From positions 1 to 40,796 of the forward strand of contig JAUVZL010000021.1 in assembly GCA_030602565.1 (NCBI GenBank): 40,796 nucleotides of DNA, written 5' to 3'. The DNA comes from Candidatus Stahliibacteriota bacterium (GTDB lineage Bacteria > Hydrothermota > Tepidihabitantia > SM23-42). A model generated the notes under the pieces. The model saw only the letters and a list, made by a program, of their open reading frames with translations, was not told the origin of the DNA and did no database searches. The translations under genes were made by a program, and so were the position numbers. Shown one piece after another: positions 1 through 8,200 of the stretch; position 1 is the first letter of the stretch; the number at the start of each line of letters is the position of its first letter.

Positions 1-120
1 ATGCTGATGGCGATTTATATCTGTTTGGTCCGAAGAATTGCTGATAGCGTAATCCTTTCTTTTCTTTCCCTTTAAAGAAAAGACTTTCTTTAGTGCTTCT
101 ATTGAAAGCTCTATAATCAT
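1..120 (-). CDS. Truncated ORF of a repeated element (first 40 codons)
   Basis: An open frame starts with ATG at 120 and is uninterrupted to the contig edge. The peptide begins MIIELSIEALKKVF and is rich in Lys and Ser. A -10-like TATACT ends 5 nt before the ATG, as in other leaderless-type starts of this window, but I see no matching -35. An identical copy lies at the other end. Being repeated, abruptly bounded and cut off by the assembly fits an insertion sequence transposase, but I do not recognise the family from 40 residues. Confidence 0.45.
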   Translation of the reverse strand, partial: MIIELSIEALKKVFSLKGKKRKDYAISNSSDQTDINRHQH

Positions 121-141
121 GTTATAGTATAACATATAAGT
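1..141. repeat. Left copy of 141-bp inverted terminal repeat
   Basis: Positions 1-141 are the exact reverse complement of 40656-40796, and identity stops at position 142. The copy contains the first 40 codons of an ORF running leftward off the contig. A perfect match of exactly 141 bp at both contig ends equals a common maximum k-mer length in metagenome assembly, so the ends probably mark where the assembler entered a longer multi-copy repeat. The real repeat edge is then near 141 and the element continues beyond the window. Identity is seen; the assembly explanation is inferred. Confidence 0.95.
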
Positions 142-195
142 AGCCTGATTTATCCACGCCCCTTATGAAGGAGCGGGATGAATTGGGTGACTACA
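140..195. repeat. Two-hairpin palindromic repeat, GTAG...CTACA type
   Basis: The unit opens with GTAG at 140, contains a degenerate first arm (CTGATTTATCC) and a second arm around GGGATGAATTGGG, and closes with GACTACA at 189-195. It belongs to the same family as units at 21268-21313, 27400-27457 and 40509-40655. The terminal 141-bp repeat begins exactly at its outer end. Confidence 0.6.
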
Positions 196-270
196 TTATT
201 AAATACGATTTTGGTAATTTGCTTTAGCTGTTTTTATCATTTTTTAGAATAGCTTACCTATTACATAAGA

Positions 271-462
271 TTGACCGGAGATATTACATCTATCCTCAAA
301 CCTGCTGAAGTAGACCTTGTAATCCTAAATGAAGCTCCCCTTTCTCTCTGCTTTCAGGTTCTAAGAACCGGTAAATTACTATTTTCTAAAGATGAGGTAA
401 TGCGTATTAGTTTCATCAGCAATGTGTATGACATGTATTGTGACACCGAACCTCTAAGGTAG
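271..462 (+). pseudogene. MntA-like nucleotidyltransferase antitoxin, C-terminal remnant
   Basis: The 63-residue peptide matches in style the last third of MNT-domain proteins (MntA antitoxins of HEPN/MNT pairs): VDLVILNEAP, then VLRTGKLLFSKDE, and a final DTEPLR. The N-terminal catalytic part with the GSxxRG and DxD motifs is absent; the upstream 100 bp is AT-rich and contains stops. The TTG at 271 is only the first possible start in the surviving frame, not a likely native start. It lies 43 bp before a HepT-like gene, the usual partner, so this is a 5'-truncated antitoxin next to a damaged toxin. Family assignment is by motif memory. Confidence 0.7.
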
Positions 463-505
463 TCTGCTCAAGAGAACTTACTTACGAGAATTCGGGAGGG
501 AAAAT

Positions 506-926
506 TTGGTTTTAGATAACGCGATATCGAAGAGAATCGAGCGAATTGATGAAACATTGAAACGCCTTGTACAAATTAAAGAATTATCTCTGGGTGATTT
601 CCTAAACGACTGGAAATCTCAGGATGCAGCACTTCATAATCTGCAGATTGCGATCGAAGGATGCCTGGATATTGGAAATCATATCTTGAGCTCAATTGGT
701 AGTAAAGCACCTGAATCATATGTTCAAATAGTGGAAATTCTTGTCTCTGAGAAAATTCTGCCATTTGATTTTGCAGAAACAGCAAAGAATATGGTTAAAT
801 TCAGAAATCTCGTTGTACACGAATATCTTCAAATCGACCTTTTAAAATGTATACTCATTTCTTTCAAGAATAGAAGATATACGTAAATTTGTTAAATATT
901 TGATTATTTACATCGAGAAGAAATAA
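506..926 (+). pseudogene. HepT-like HEPN ribonuclease toxin, frameshifted
   Basis: The frame opens with TTG at 506 behind a GGGAGGG ribosome site. HEPN/HepT toxins are small helical proteins whose R-x4-H motif forms the RNase site; here it is R100-NLVV-H105 followed by EY. The reading frame stops at 886 with an atypical tail (ILISFKNRRYT). Dropping one base near 845-851 (an AAAA/TGTA run) restores a family-like tail reading KVYSFLSRIEDIRKFVKY and ending at 926, so a single-base frameshift is very likely. The catalytic motif precedes the break, but the final helix is lost. With the truncated antitoxin upstream, the module is probably decayed. A sequencing or assembly error could also produce the shift. 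Confidence 0.75.
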
Positions 927-1276
927 GTACAAATAGATTCTTTTTAGATACAAAACACATTTATTTCAAGTAATAAGAAGTTGGTTGCTCTGCAAAAATC
1001 AAGCAAAAAGAGCTGCAGAAAGCGTTGCGAATGATGACGTATCAAGACTTGCCGTGTCACCGCATGAAGTGATGAGCTAACCAGCCTTGTCAATGAGCAG
1101 AATAGTTCGGGCATTGGTGCCTTGCAAGAGACGGCTTAACGTATCGTTGATTGCCCAAAATCCTCATTGAAGAGGTCGATGCCATCCCTCATCGTAAGAT
1201 TACAGATATTATTAAATAGAAGTCAAGTAGGATGTATCAGCTGATTTATATTATCCAAAATGATTAGGTGTTGGTA
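927..1276. other. Gene-free stretch
   Basis: About 350 bp without an ORF that looks coding on either strand. Frames are broken by stops every few dozen codons. The base composition around 1010-1190 is richer in G and C than its flanks, which could mean remnants of an old gene, but I could not match a family. Confidence 0.4.
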
Positions 1277-1304
1277 TTGACAAATCTGTTATAGTTACTA
1301 TTAT
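1277..1304 (+). promoter_or_regulatory. Promoter of the 1322 secreted protein
   Basis: TTGACA at 1277-1282, 16-nt spacer, TATTAT at 1299-1304. Transcription should begin near 1311, leaving a leader of about 10 nt that holds little more than GGGAGG (1312-1317) before the GTG. Confidence 0.75.
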
Positions 1305-1321
1305 TATTTACGGGAGGTATC

Positions 1322-2185
1322 GTGATTTTGTTTAATAGAATAATCCTGACTATTACTTCATCATTGATTCTCGGTTTTACCCTACAATATGCTCAAACTC
1401 CAGATACTCTCTGGACAAAAACCTATGGCGGTGCAGAAAATGATGCAGGACTATCCGTCAAACAAACTCCATATGATAATGGATATATAATAGCAGGCTA
1501 CACCAGATCGTTTGGTGGTGGCGGACGAGATGTTTATCTAATAAAGACTGATGAAAATGGAAATCCTGATTGGACAAAGACCTACGGTGGAACAAGCTGG
1601 GACTGTGCTCATTCTGTCCAACAGACTTTTGATGGAGGTTATATTGTCGCAGGATATCGATATGAACTTACCGGTCACGCCGATGTCTGGTTGTTAAAAA
1701 CAGATTCAAATGGTGATACACTCTGGACAAGGATTTATGGTGGAACAGCCAATGATCAAGCCCGGTCAGTACAGCAGACTTCTGATGGCGGCTATATCAT
1801 AACTGGTTATATTGAATCATTCGGTGCAGGCGCGAGAGATGTTTGGTTGCTAAAAACAGAACCAGACACGCTTAGCCTTGCAGAGAACCAAATCCGTAAT
1901 CCTCAAATTTCATTTTTAGGAATTTCTCCGAATCCCTTTGAGGAAAAAACCAGTATTAGATATCAGACAATTAATGACAACACTGATATAAAAATGCAAA
2001 TTTATGATATCACTGGCAGATTAGTTAAAACCTTTTTCCCTCCTTCAACTAATTCTTTAGTACCAACTGTCGTCTCTTGGAATGGACGGAATAATGCAGG
2101 CGATAAGCTTTCCAGCGGTGTATACTTCTTGACATTAGAAGCTCGGAATTATGCGAAGACAACAAAATTGCTGCTGATAAAGTAG
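1322..2185 (+). CDS. Secreted propeller-type repeat protein with T9SS-like sorting domain
   Basis: 287 residues. A signal peptide (about 1-25, ending in LQYAQ) is followed by three repeats of roughly 50 residues, each reading like LWTKTYGGxxND...S(V/K)QQT.DGGYI(I/V)AGY...DVWLLKTD, a pattern of bacterial WD/PQQ-like secreted repeats. From about 200 the sequence becomes a Por-secretion-type C-terminal domain: ISPNPF, IYDITGRLVKTF, SWNGRNNAG, LSSGVYFL, and a final TTKLLLIK. Such domains direct export through the type IX system or form FlgD-like Ig folds. Start is GTG at 1322 with a strong GGGAGG site and its own promoter. With only three repeats it is short for its class and may be a reduced paralogue of the 34785-36197 protein. 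Biological role unknown. Confidence 0.8.
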   Translation: MILFNRIILTITSSLILGFTLQYAQTPDTLWTKTYGGAENDAGLSVKQTPYDNGYIIAGYTRSFGGGGRDVYLIKTDENGNPDWTKTYGGTSWDCAHSVQQTFDGGYIVAGYRYELTGHADVWLLKTDSNGDTLWTRIYGGTANDQARSVQQTSDGGYIITGYIESFGAGARDVWLLKTEPDTLSLAENQIRNPQISFLGISPNPFEEKTSIRYQTINDNTDIKMQIYDITGRLVKTFFPPSTNSLVPTVVSWNGRNNAGDKLSSGVYFLTLEARNYAKTTKLLLIK

Positions 2186-2269
2186 TCCCAATTCTTATTA
2201 TTGAAGAGTATCCACACTAAATCACACCCTTCGTATCTTTGCTACAAATATTATTTTTAAAAGTGTTTA

Positions 2270-2297
2270 TTGACATTAATGTTAATTTAAATATACT
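2270..2297 (+). promoter_or_regulatory. Promoter upstream of the first glycosyltransferase
   Basis: TTGACA at 2270-2275, 16-nt spacer, TATACT at 2292-2297. The next gene starts at 2367, so unlike most promoters here this one leaves a leader of about 60 nt. Confidence 0.7.
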
Positions 2298-2366
2298 TGC
2301 GATTATTAAACAGAGAAAGGCGTAGTTATTACTAAATTATCTCGGAGTTATTACAAAGAATCAAAA

Positions 2367-3284
2367 TTGAAACCAATTGATTTATCAATAGTAATTGTCA
2401 ATTATAATGCCAAAAAATTCTTGAATGACTGTTTCTCATCTGTTTTTAATACAATAAGGCGAATAAATTACGAAGTTATTGTTATCGATAACAACTCTAG
2501 TGATAATAGTGTAGAATTTATAAAAAGGAACTATCCCAATGTGAAACTAATTATAAACAACAATAACGTAGGATACGCGAAAGCCAACAATCAGGGTATA
2601 AAAATCGCCCAGGGTAATTTTATTCTGCTGTTAAACCCTGACACCGTTGTGTTTGATAAATCCATCCACAAAATGGTTTATTATATCAAAAAGAACATAA
2701 ATATTGGTATTTTGGGCTGTAGGGTTATGAATCCAGGGAATAAACTTCAGTGGGATAGTTGCGGAAGGTTTTTGACTCCTTTGACTTTGTTTTTAAAACA
2801 ATCAGCAATAGAGAAATGTTTTCCATATAGTCATTTTTTGGGCCAAAGACTAATGCGTTACTGGCAAAGAAATTCGTCTCGCTTAATCGATTGGGTATCA
2901 GGGGTTTGTATGCTTATTAGAAGACAAACGATTGAAAATATCGGCATGTTAGACGTAAGATTTTTTGCCTATATGGAAGATATGGATTTTTGTCGCAGAG
3001 CCACGAAAAAAAACTGGCAAGTATATTTTATACATGATGCGAAAATACTACATAATCTATCGATCAGTTGGAAACAACGCTCCGAGAAGCATTTATTTAC
3101 ATCGCTGACGAGTGAAAGTAGGTATTTTGAAAAATACTATGGAAAACTCGGCATGCTATTTTTCAAACTTCTTTACCTGTGTGGTAGCTACCTCAGATTT
3201 TTTATAAATATCATAGCAAATAATAAGGAAAAGGCGAGAGATCATTATAGAATTTTAATTTGGTTAATAAAAAATAAAATATAA
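2367..3284 (+). CDS. Family 2 glycosyltransferase, rhamnosyltransferase-like
   Basis: 305 residues. A GT-A fold is evident: VIVNYNAKKFL at the N-terminus, the nucleotide-binding DNNSSDNS at 41-48, NVGYAKANNQG, and the metal-binding N-PDT around 90-93. A middle acidic motif (YMEDMDFCRRA) fits the usual ED catalytic region. It should move a sugar from a nucleotide donor to a growing lipid-linked saccharide at the inner membrane. The start is TTG at 2367, with CGGAG at 2343 too far upstream to be an ideal ribosome site, so the exact start is uncertain. It opens the polysaccharide locus and converges with the next gene on the opposite strand. Substrate not predictable. Confidence 0.85.
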   Translation: MKPIDLSIVIVNYNAKKFLNDCFSSVFNTIRRINYEVIVIDNNSSDNSVEFIKRNYPNVKLIINNNNVGYAKANNQGIKIAQGNFILLLNPDTVVFDKSIHKMVYYIKKNINIGILGCRVMNPGNKLQWDSCGRFLTPLTLFLKQSAIEKCFPYSHFLGQRLMRYWQRNSSRLIDWVSGVCMLIRRQTIENIGMLDVRFFAYMEDMDFCRRATKKNWQVYFIHDAKILHNLSISWKQRSEKHLFTSLTSESRYFEKYYGKLGMLFFKLLYLCGSYLRFFINIIANNKEKARDHYRILIWLIKNKI

Positions 3285-3327
3285 CTAATTTTTAAAGAGT
3301 ATTTTTACACATTTTAAACTTCCCACT

Positions 3328-4395
3328 TTATTCATTTGATAAATACGGGGATAAAGAATCAAATGTCTGTTGCACTACATCATCCCAACTCCGAAAATTT
3401 CGGCTTGCTTTAAAATTTTCCTTACCTATCTGCATCTGCAAATTCCGATTGTTGAGTAATTTTTTGATCTTCTGCGATAAACAGGTAGCGTCATCAACTG
3501 AACAGAGATATCCATTCACATTATTTACAACTATCTCTCTCGTGGTTGGAATATCAGTTGCAACAATTGGTAAGGCGAAAGACATGGCCTCTAAAAGGAC
3601 CATGCCATACCCTTCATGTCTGGATGGAAAAACAAAGACGTTTGCATTTCTATAAAACCCCTCTATATCATCAGAAGTAACTCTCCCATGGAAGACTACT
3701 TTCGTAGATAATCCACACCTTATCACAAGATTTTTCACATATGCGTAATATCCTTTGTGTTTTTGACAATCACCAATAATCTGGAAGGAAAATTTCGCAT
3801 CCTTTATCAACGAAAGAGCTTCGATTGCAATATGCAATCCTTTTCGTGGTTCAAGGTTCCCGACAAATAGAATATTGTTACGAAAGGGTTTTTGCGGAAT
3901 TTCATAATTTCTATACACGCACGTTGGATTTATGACAACTATTTTATCATTGCTAATATTTAGTTTTCTGACATCTGAAGCTGTTTTCTTACTTGGAACA
4001 ACAACGAATCGAGCATTTTTAAGGAAAATTTTCTCGGATAAATACTCAATTACTTTTCTTATCATGTTATCTTTTATTTTATAGAACACATGGTGACAAA
4101 TTGTAGCATAACCATTTTTCTTTAAAAGAGAACTTAATAGAAGCGGCATACTAAATCTTAAATGCAGGCGATGATCGATGAATACGAAAAAGTTCTTTTT
4201 CCAGAGACAGAATACTATATAATAAATTATCTCGAGAAATCTGTTACTACGCATTAATACATTTTCCTGCGATAGATCAATTAATGTCGTTTTCTTATAG
4301 ACCCTCTTCGCATATGCTGCCAAATTGCTTATCCATATCAAACCACCAGTGATTTTTTGAAAACTCGTTGCTATTATGAGTAAATTCCTATTCAA
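3328..4395 (-). CDS. Family 4 glycosyltransferase
   Basis: 355 residues with a GT-B fold. The C-terminal donor-binding half is clear: ILFVGNLEPRKGLHIAIEAL, a HGRV strand, and the retaining-enzyme E-x7-E motif in SRHEGYGMVLLEAM. The start is TTG at 4395, preceded by a GAGG-like site. It is the only glycosyltransferase of the locus on the minus strand and converges with the GT2 gene at 2367, with 43 bp between the stop codons. It probably adds one sugar of the repeat unit; donor and acceptor are unknown. Confidence 0.85.
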   Translation of the reverse strand: MNRNLLIIATSFQKITGGLIWISNLAAYAKRVYKKTTLIDLSQENVLMRSNRFLEIIYYIVFCLWKKNFFVFIDHRLHLRFSMPLLLSSLLKKNGYATICHHVFYKIKDNMIRKVIEYLSEKIFLKNARFVVVPSKKTASDVRKLNISNDKIVVINPTCVYRNYEIPQKPFRNNILFVGNLEPRKGLHIAIEALSLIKDAKFSFQIIGDCQKHKGYYAYVKNLVIRCGLSTKVVFHGRVTSDDIEGFYRNANVFVFPSRHEGYGMVLLEAMSFALPIVATDIPTTREIVVNNVNGYLCSVDDATCLSQKIKKLLNNRNLQMQIGKENFKASRNFRSWDDVVQQTFDSLSPYLSNE

Positions 4396-4432
4396 TTTCT
4401 ACCCTTTCGCACCTCAGTTTCAGCCATAAATT

Positions 4433-4462
4433 AATATAAACATTAGATTGGTTATATGTCAA
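4433..4462 (-). promoter_or_regulatory. Possible promoter of the minus-strand GT4 gene
   Basis: On the minus strand, TTGACA (4462-4457) and TATATT (4438-4433) are 18 nt apart. The spacing is longer than the 16 nt seen elsewhere in the window, so the -10 choice is less certain. Confidence 0.45.
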
Positions 4463-4581
4463 GAATGCCCATAGCCAATTACCGAAAGAGGTTATCTTCA
4501 AAGATTTGATCATGTTTGGATTATAGCTTTGTTTCTCTTAAAGTCAATGCAATAACATAATCCACTGAAAAACAGTAGAAG

Positions 4582-4609
4582 TTGACTTTCATAGTAAATC
4601 TGCTATAAT
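4582..4609 (+). promoter_or_regulatory. Promoter with a short leaderless ORF downstream
   Basis: TTGACT at 4582-4587, 16-nt spacer, TATAAT at 4604-4609. The first ATG (4616) is 6 nt past the -10 box, the spacing that marks leaderless starts elsewhere in this window. It begins a 26-codon ORF, not the large gene at 4706. Confidence 0.75.
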
Positions 4610-4615
4610 AAGACA

Positions 4616-4696
4616 ATGCAGAACACCATGAATTCTAATATTGTTGCTGACACTTTATGGTTTTTTACTTATTGTTGGAAACGCATGAAGTACTAA
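4616..4696 (+). CDS. Candidate 26-residue leaderless small ORF
   Basis: The ATG at 4616 lies 6 nt after the TATAAT box, and the frame runs 26 codons to TAA at 4694-4696, 9 nt before the ATG of the next gene. The peptide starts MQNTMNSNIVADTLW and contains a short aromatic stretch (WFFTYCW) and a basic end. It may be a leader peptide coupling translation to the downstream propeller gene, or a small membrane-associated protein. No family recognised; support comes only from promoter placement. Confidence 0.4.
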   Translation: MQNTMNSNIVADTLWFFTYCWKRMKY

Positions 4697-4705
4697 AGAA
4701 TAAAC

Positions 4706-5980
4706 ATGATTGAACACATGTGCGCGCCAGTAAAAGCTATCACCAACGGACCAAAGCATCACTTCTTTGGTTATTATGACAAATGCCCTTGGAGTTATGA
4801 TGGTAAATATATGCTCACAATGCAAGTCTCTTTTAATGACCACTTCCCAGTGAATGAATCAGCTGACATAGGTTTGGTTGACTTGTCTAATAAAAACAAT
4901 ATAACCATACTCGCACAAACCACGGCATGGAACTGGCAGCAGGGCGCCATGCTGCAGTGGTCTCCTTTGTCACCAAACAGAACCATTATTTACAGTGATC
5001 GTCAGAACAATCAGTTTGTTTCGGTCGTTCTAGATATTACAACCGGTTCAAAAAAAACTCTGCCGCGTCCAGTAGCGGCTGTAAGCCATTCCGGCAAAAA
5101 AGCGTTGAGCATTAATTTCGCACGCTTGTACCATACACGCAAAGATTACGGTTATGCTGGTTTACCGGATCCCTGGCATGCAGAATTGTATCCAAATGAT
5201 GACGGTATTTATCTCATGGACGTTGAAAATGGAAAAAATCAGTTAATCGTATCGATTCACCAGATTGCTCATTTTGATTCCGATACAATCATGCCGGGCG
5301 TGCGCCACTGGATCAATCACCTCGCTTTCAATTCAGCCGATACCAGATTTTGTTTCCTCCATCGTTACGACCTACCGCATATGAAGCGATTTGGAACTAG
5401 ATTGTTTACAGCAAATATAGATGGTTCAGATCTTCGTTGCTTATGGAGTAGTCATGTCTCACATTTTGATTGGCGCGATGCCAATCATATTCTGACCTGG
5501 GCGGTTCAGCAAAAAGCCTCCTCAAAAACGTCCAAGGTAAAGATGTTTGCGTTAACACTCGTCAAGCAAAACCAGTGGTTGTATAGGCGGTTGAAAATGT
5601 TTCCTTTCTTGAGGTCACGTGTCTATGGTGGTGCTTTTTTTCTGTTCCGTGATACAAAATCTTCTGAGAATACGTATGAAATTGTAGGAAAAAATCTCCT
5701 TACTGAAGATGGGCATTGTACCTATTCACCTAACAGAACATGGATATTACTGGACACATATCCTGATGTGTACGACCTTCGATATGTTCTTCTCTATGAT
5801 ATCAAAAACCAGGAATGTATTGATATTGGAAGCTTTTTTTCACCGCCCTTTTTGACTAAAGAGCTCAGGTGTGATCTCCATCCTCGATGGAGCCGAGATG
5901 GCAGGCAAATATGCATTGATTCTGCACACGAGGGCAGTCGGCAAATATATACTATTGATGTCTCTGCTATTGTAAAATAA
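4706..5980 (+). CDS. Uncharacterised beta-propeller-like protein of the polysaccharide locus
   Basis: 424 residues without signal peptide or membrane segment. The N-terminus has a distinctive motif, GPKHHFFGYYDKCPWS, followed by repeated blades of TolB/WD40 character: SYDGKYMLTMQ, SPLSPNRTIIYSD, FNSADTRFCFLHR, SPNRTWILLDTYPD, and HPRWSRDGRQICIDSAHEG. A conserved-looking HWINHLAFN segment lies mid-protein. I associate this type with surface-polysaccharide loci but know no function. The cytosolic prediction and the conserved His/Tyr/Asp/Lys cluster at the N-terminus leave room for an enzymatic role. The start ATG follows the 26-codon ORF; no strong ribosome site is visible, so translational coupling is plausible. 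Confidence 0.6.
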   Translation: MIEHMCAPVKAITNGPKHHFFGYYDKCPWSYDGKYMLTMQVSFNDHFPVNESADIGLVDLSNKNNITILAQTTAWNWQQGAMLQWSPLSPNRTIIYSDRQNNQFVSVVLDITTGSKKTLPRPVAAVSHSGKKALSINFARLYHTRKDYGYAGLPDPWHAELYPNDDGIYLMDVENGKNQLIVSIHQIAHFDSDTIMPGVRHWINHLAFNSADTRFCFLHRYDLPHMKRFGTRLFTANIDGSDLRCLWSSHVSHFDWRDANHILTWAVQQKASSKTSKVKMFALTLVKQNQWLYRRLKMFPFLRSRVYGGAFFLFRDTKSSENTYEIVGKNLLTEDGHCTYSPNRTWILLDTYPDVYDLRYVLLYDIKNQECIDIGSFFSPPFLTKELRCDLHPRWSRDGRQICIDSAHEGSRQIYTIDVSAIVK

Positions 5981-6009
5981 CCTTTGAGCATAGCAAATTT
6001 CGCATTTAA

Positions 6010-6037
6010 TTGACTTTATCTGTTATCTGAATATAAT
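6010..6037 (+). promoter_or_regulatory. Leaderless-type promoter of the ExoA-like gene
   Basis: TTGACT at 6010-6015, 16-nt spacer, TATAAT at 6032-6037; the ATG at 6044 is only 6 nt downstream, leaving no room for a Shine-Dalgarno site. Confidence 0.8.
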
Positions 6038-6043
6038 ACAAAA

Positions 6044-7087
6044 ATGACCGATAATACGCATAAAAATCTCCCCTATGTATCGATAGTCATGCCAATGCGT
6101 AATGAAGAACATTTCATCGCCAAATGCCTTGATTCAATAATGGCTAATGATTATCCTGTTGATCGCTTTGAAGTACTTATTGTCGATGGAATGAGCAATG
6201 ATAATTCGAGGAAAATAGTAGGTGATTATTCAAAAAAATATCGAAATATTAAATTGCTCGATAATCCTAAAAAGATCCGAGTAACTGCAAATAACATAGG
6301 GATTAAAGCTGCAAAGGGTGATATTATCTTGAGTATGGACGCTCACGTGATTTATGTTCAAGATTATATTCGTCAATGCGTTGATTTACTTGAGACGACT
6401 GGGGCAGCAAATGTTGGTGGTTTACAAAAAGCTGTTGGGTATAATTATATTACCAATGTAATTGCCCTGGCAACATCAACCCCATTTGGTATCGGTGATG
6501 CCGAATTTCGTTATCTTGAAAAGGAAAAGTGGGTTGATACTGTCTATCTCGGTGCCTGGTATAAAAAAACTCTGGATGAAGTTGGTTATTTCAATGAAAA
6601 TTGGATTCGTAATGGTGACTATGAGCTAAATTATCGAATAAGAAAAGCAGGTGGCAGAATATTACTTTCTCCGAAAATAAAATGTGATTATTTTGTTAGA
6701 GGTTCTCTCTCAAAACTGGCTAAACAATATCTGCTTTATGGCACATGGAGAGTTAAAACCATAAAAGCACATCCAGATTCAATACGATGGAGACATCTTT
6801 TGCCTCCGCTATTAATTTTGTGGCTCATTTTTTCTCCTGTTCTGTTAGCGTTAGGATCGAAATTTTGGTGGATCCCCATTGGATCATATCTTTTGTATAC
6901 AATACTGACATCTATTGGTATTAGTATCAAAAAAGGTCTTAAGTATTTCCCATTATTAAATCCAACATTATGGATATTACATATATATTGGGGAATTGGT
7001 TTTTTTATCGGCATTTTTAAATTTGGTCCACCTAAAATACGTATTAAAACAATACTAAATGATATACTTGGAAAATCAAAACTATAG
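6044..7087 (+). CDS. Family 2 glycosyltransferase, ExoA-like
   Basis: 347 residues. The N-terminal GT-A domain (about 10-230) has VSIVMPMRNEE, the nucleotide-binding VDGMSNDNS around 47-55 and the metal-binding SMDAH around 97-101, in the arrangement of succinoglycan ExoA-type enzymes. The C-terminal third holds two to three hydrophobic helices (LLILWLIFSPVLLAL; YWGIGFFIGIFKFG), so it is membrane anchored. It should transfer a sugar to an undecaprenyl-linked intermediate on the cytoplasmic face. The start is set by the promoter 6 nt upstream. Twelve bases separate it from the next glycosyltransferase, so the two are co-transcribed. Confidence 0.85.
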   Translation: MTDNTHKNLPYVSIVMPMRNEEHFIAKCLDSIMANDYPVDRFEVLIVDGMSNDNSRKIVGDYSKKYRNIKLLDNPKKIRVTANNIGIKAAKGDIILSMDAHVIYVQDYIRQCVDLLETTGAANVGGLQKAVGYNYITNVIALATSTPFGIGDAEFRYLEKEKWVDTVYLGAWYKKTLDEVGYFNENWIRNGDYELNYRIRKAGGRILLSPKIKCDYFVRGSLSKLAKQYLLYGTWRVKTIKAHPDSIRWRHLLPPLLILWLIFSPVLLALGSKFWWIPIGSYLLYTILTSIGISIKKGLKYFPLLNPTLWILHIYWGIGFFIGIFKFGPPKIRIKTILNDILGKSKL

Positions 7088-7099
7088 ATTCTTCTTATT

Positions 7100-8200
7100 A
7101 TGAAAATAAACGTTCTTATATTGGTTACCGAGGCAATCGGTGGTGGCGTCGAAAGGCTCATATATGATCAAATGCGTTTCTACGATAAAAAAAGAATAAA
7201 TCTTCATGTTATTACACTGCGAAAAGGATATTTAGAAACAGAATTCAGCGAAACCTCTGCAAACTATATGTGTTTAGATATAAATAGAAGATTGAGCTAT
7301 AGAGCTCTCAAGAAACTGGTATGTTATATCAAAAGCAATCAAATTGATATTGTGCATACCCATTTATATCTACCTGATATCTATGGATTTCTTGTCAAAA
7401 TGATCGTACCTCGAGTAAAACTTTTTACTACAAAGCATAATACAAATCAATTTCGAAAAAAACTGTTTTGGGGAATCCTTGATAATATTTTATCGTTACC
7501 TGCAGCTCGGATTATTGCAGTATCAGAAGCTGTTAAAAAATTTATTGCAAAATATGAATACATACCTCCAAATCGTATAAGCGTTATCTATCATGGTGTA
7601 GATATTAACCGTTTTTTTAAAAAGGTTAATATTGATGATATTCGAAAACAGCTGCGAATTAGTAAAGATAATTTTGTCATCGGTATTATCGGAAGAATCA
7701 CTGAGCAAAAAGGACATATTTATCTTCTGCGGGCTGTTGCTGAATTGAAATCAAAGATTCCAAGCATTAAACTGCTGGTTATTGGTACCGGTGAATTGCA
7801 GCAAGAACTATCGGATTACTGTCACAAATCAAATATTGAAAATCACGTAAGTTTTTTGGGATTCAGAAACGATATGCCAGAATTGTACTCGCTCATGAAT
7901 GTTCTCTGTCTACCATCTGTGTATGAGGGCCTGGGATTGGTGCTTGTTGAAGCAATGCTATGCAATACTATCACAGTGGGTTCAAAGATTCACGGTATAG
8001 AAGAAATTATTAATGATGGCATTAATGGTTTTTTGGTTCCCCCCAGAGATAGCGAGGCATTGATAAAGGTTCTGTATAAAATATATAAATCAGATTATGA
8101 TAAAAATATGCTTGTGCAGGCTAGATTGGCTGCCTTGCAATTTGATTTTACGAAAAATCTAAAAAAAATTGAAAAAACGTATTTTGATGTATTACGATAG
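7100..8200 (+). CDS. Family 4 glycosyltransferase
   Basis: 366 residues, GT-B fold. The N-terminal loop VTEAIGGGVERLIYDQ is typical of GT4 enzymes, and the retaining motif E-x7-E appears in SVYEGLGLVLVEAM. Donor-site strands IGIIGRITEQKGHIYLLRA and VSFLGFRNDMPELYSLM are present. It follows the ExoA-like gene by 12 bp without a clear ribosome site, suggesting reinitiation or coupled translation. It adds a sugar to the lipid-linked repeat unit; specificity unknown. Confidence 0.85.
   Translation: MKINVLILVTEAIGGGVERLIYDQMRFYDKKRINLHVITLRKGYLETEFSETSANYMCLDINRRLSYRALKKLVCYIKSNQIDIVHTHLYLPDIYGFLVKMIVPRVKLFTTKHNTNQFRKKLFWGILDNILSLPAARIIAVSEAVKKFIAKYEYIPPNRISVIYHGVDINRFFKKVNIDDIRKQLRISKDNFVIGIIGRITEQKGHIYLLRAVAELKSKIPSIKLLVIGTGELQQELSDYCHKSNIENHVSFLGFRNDMPELYSLMNVLCLPSVYEGLGLVLVEAMLCNTITVGSKIHGIEEIINDGINGFLVPPRDSEALIKVLYKIYKSDYDKNMLVQARLAALQFDFTKNLKKIEKTYFDVLR

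Noticed and set aside
930-1220. Possible degraded gene or RNA gene in the left spacer
   Set aside because: No frame longer than a few dozen codons and no recognisable RNA fold or family motif; left as an unexplained stretch.
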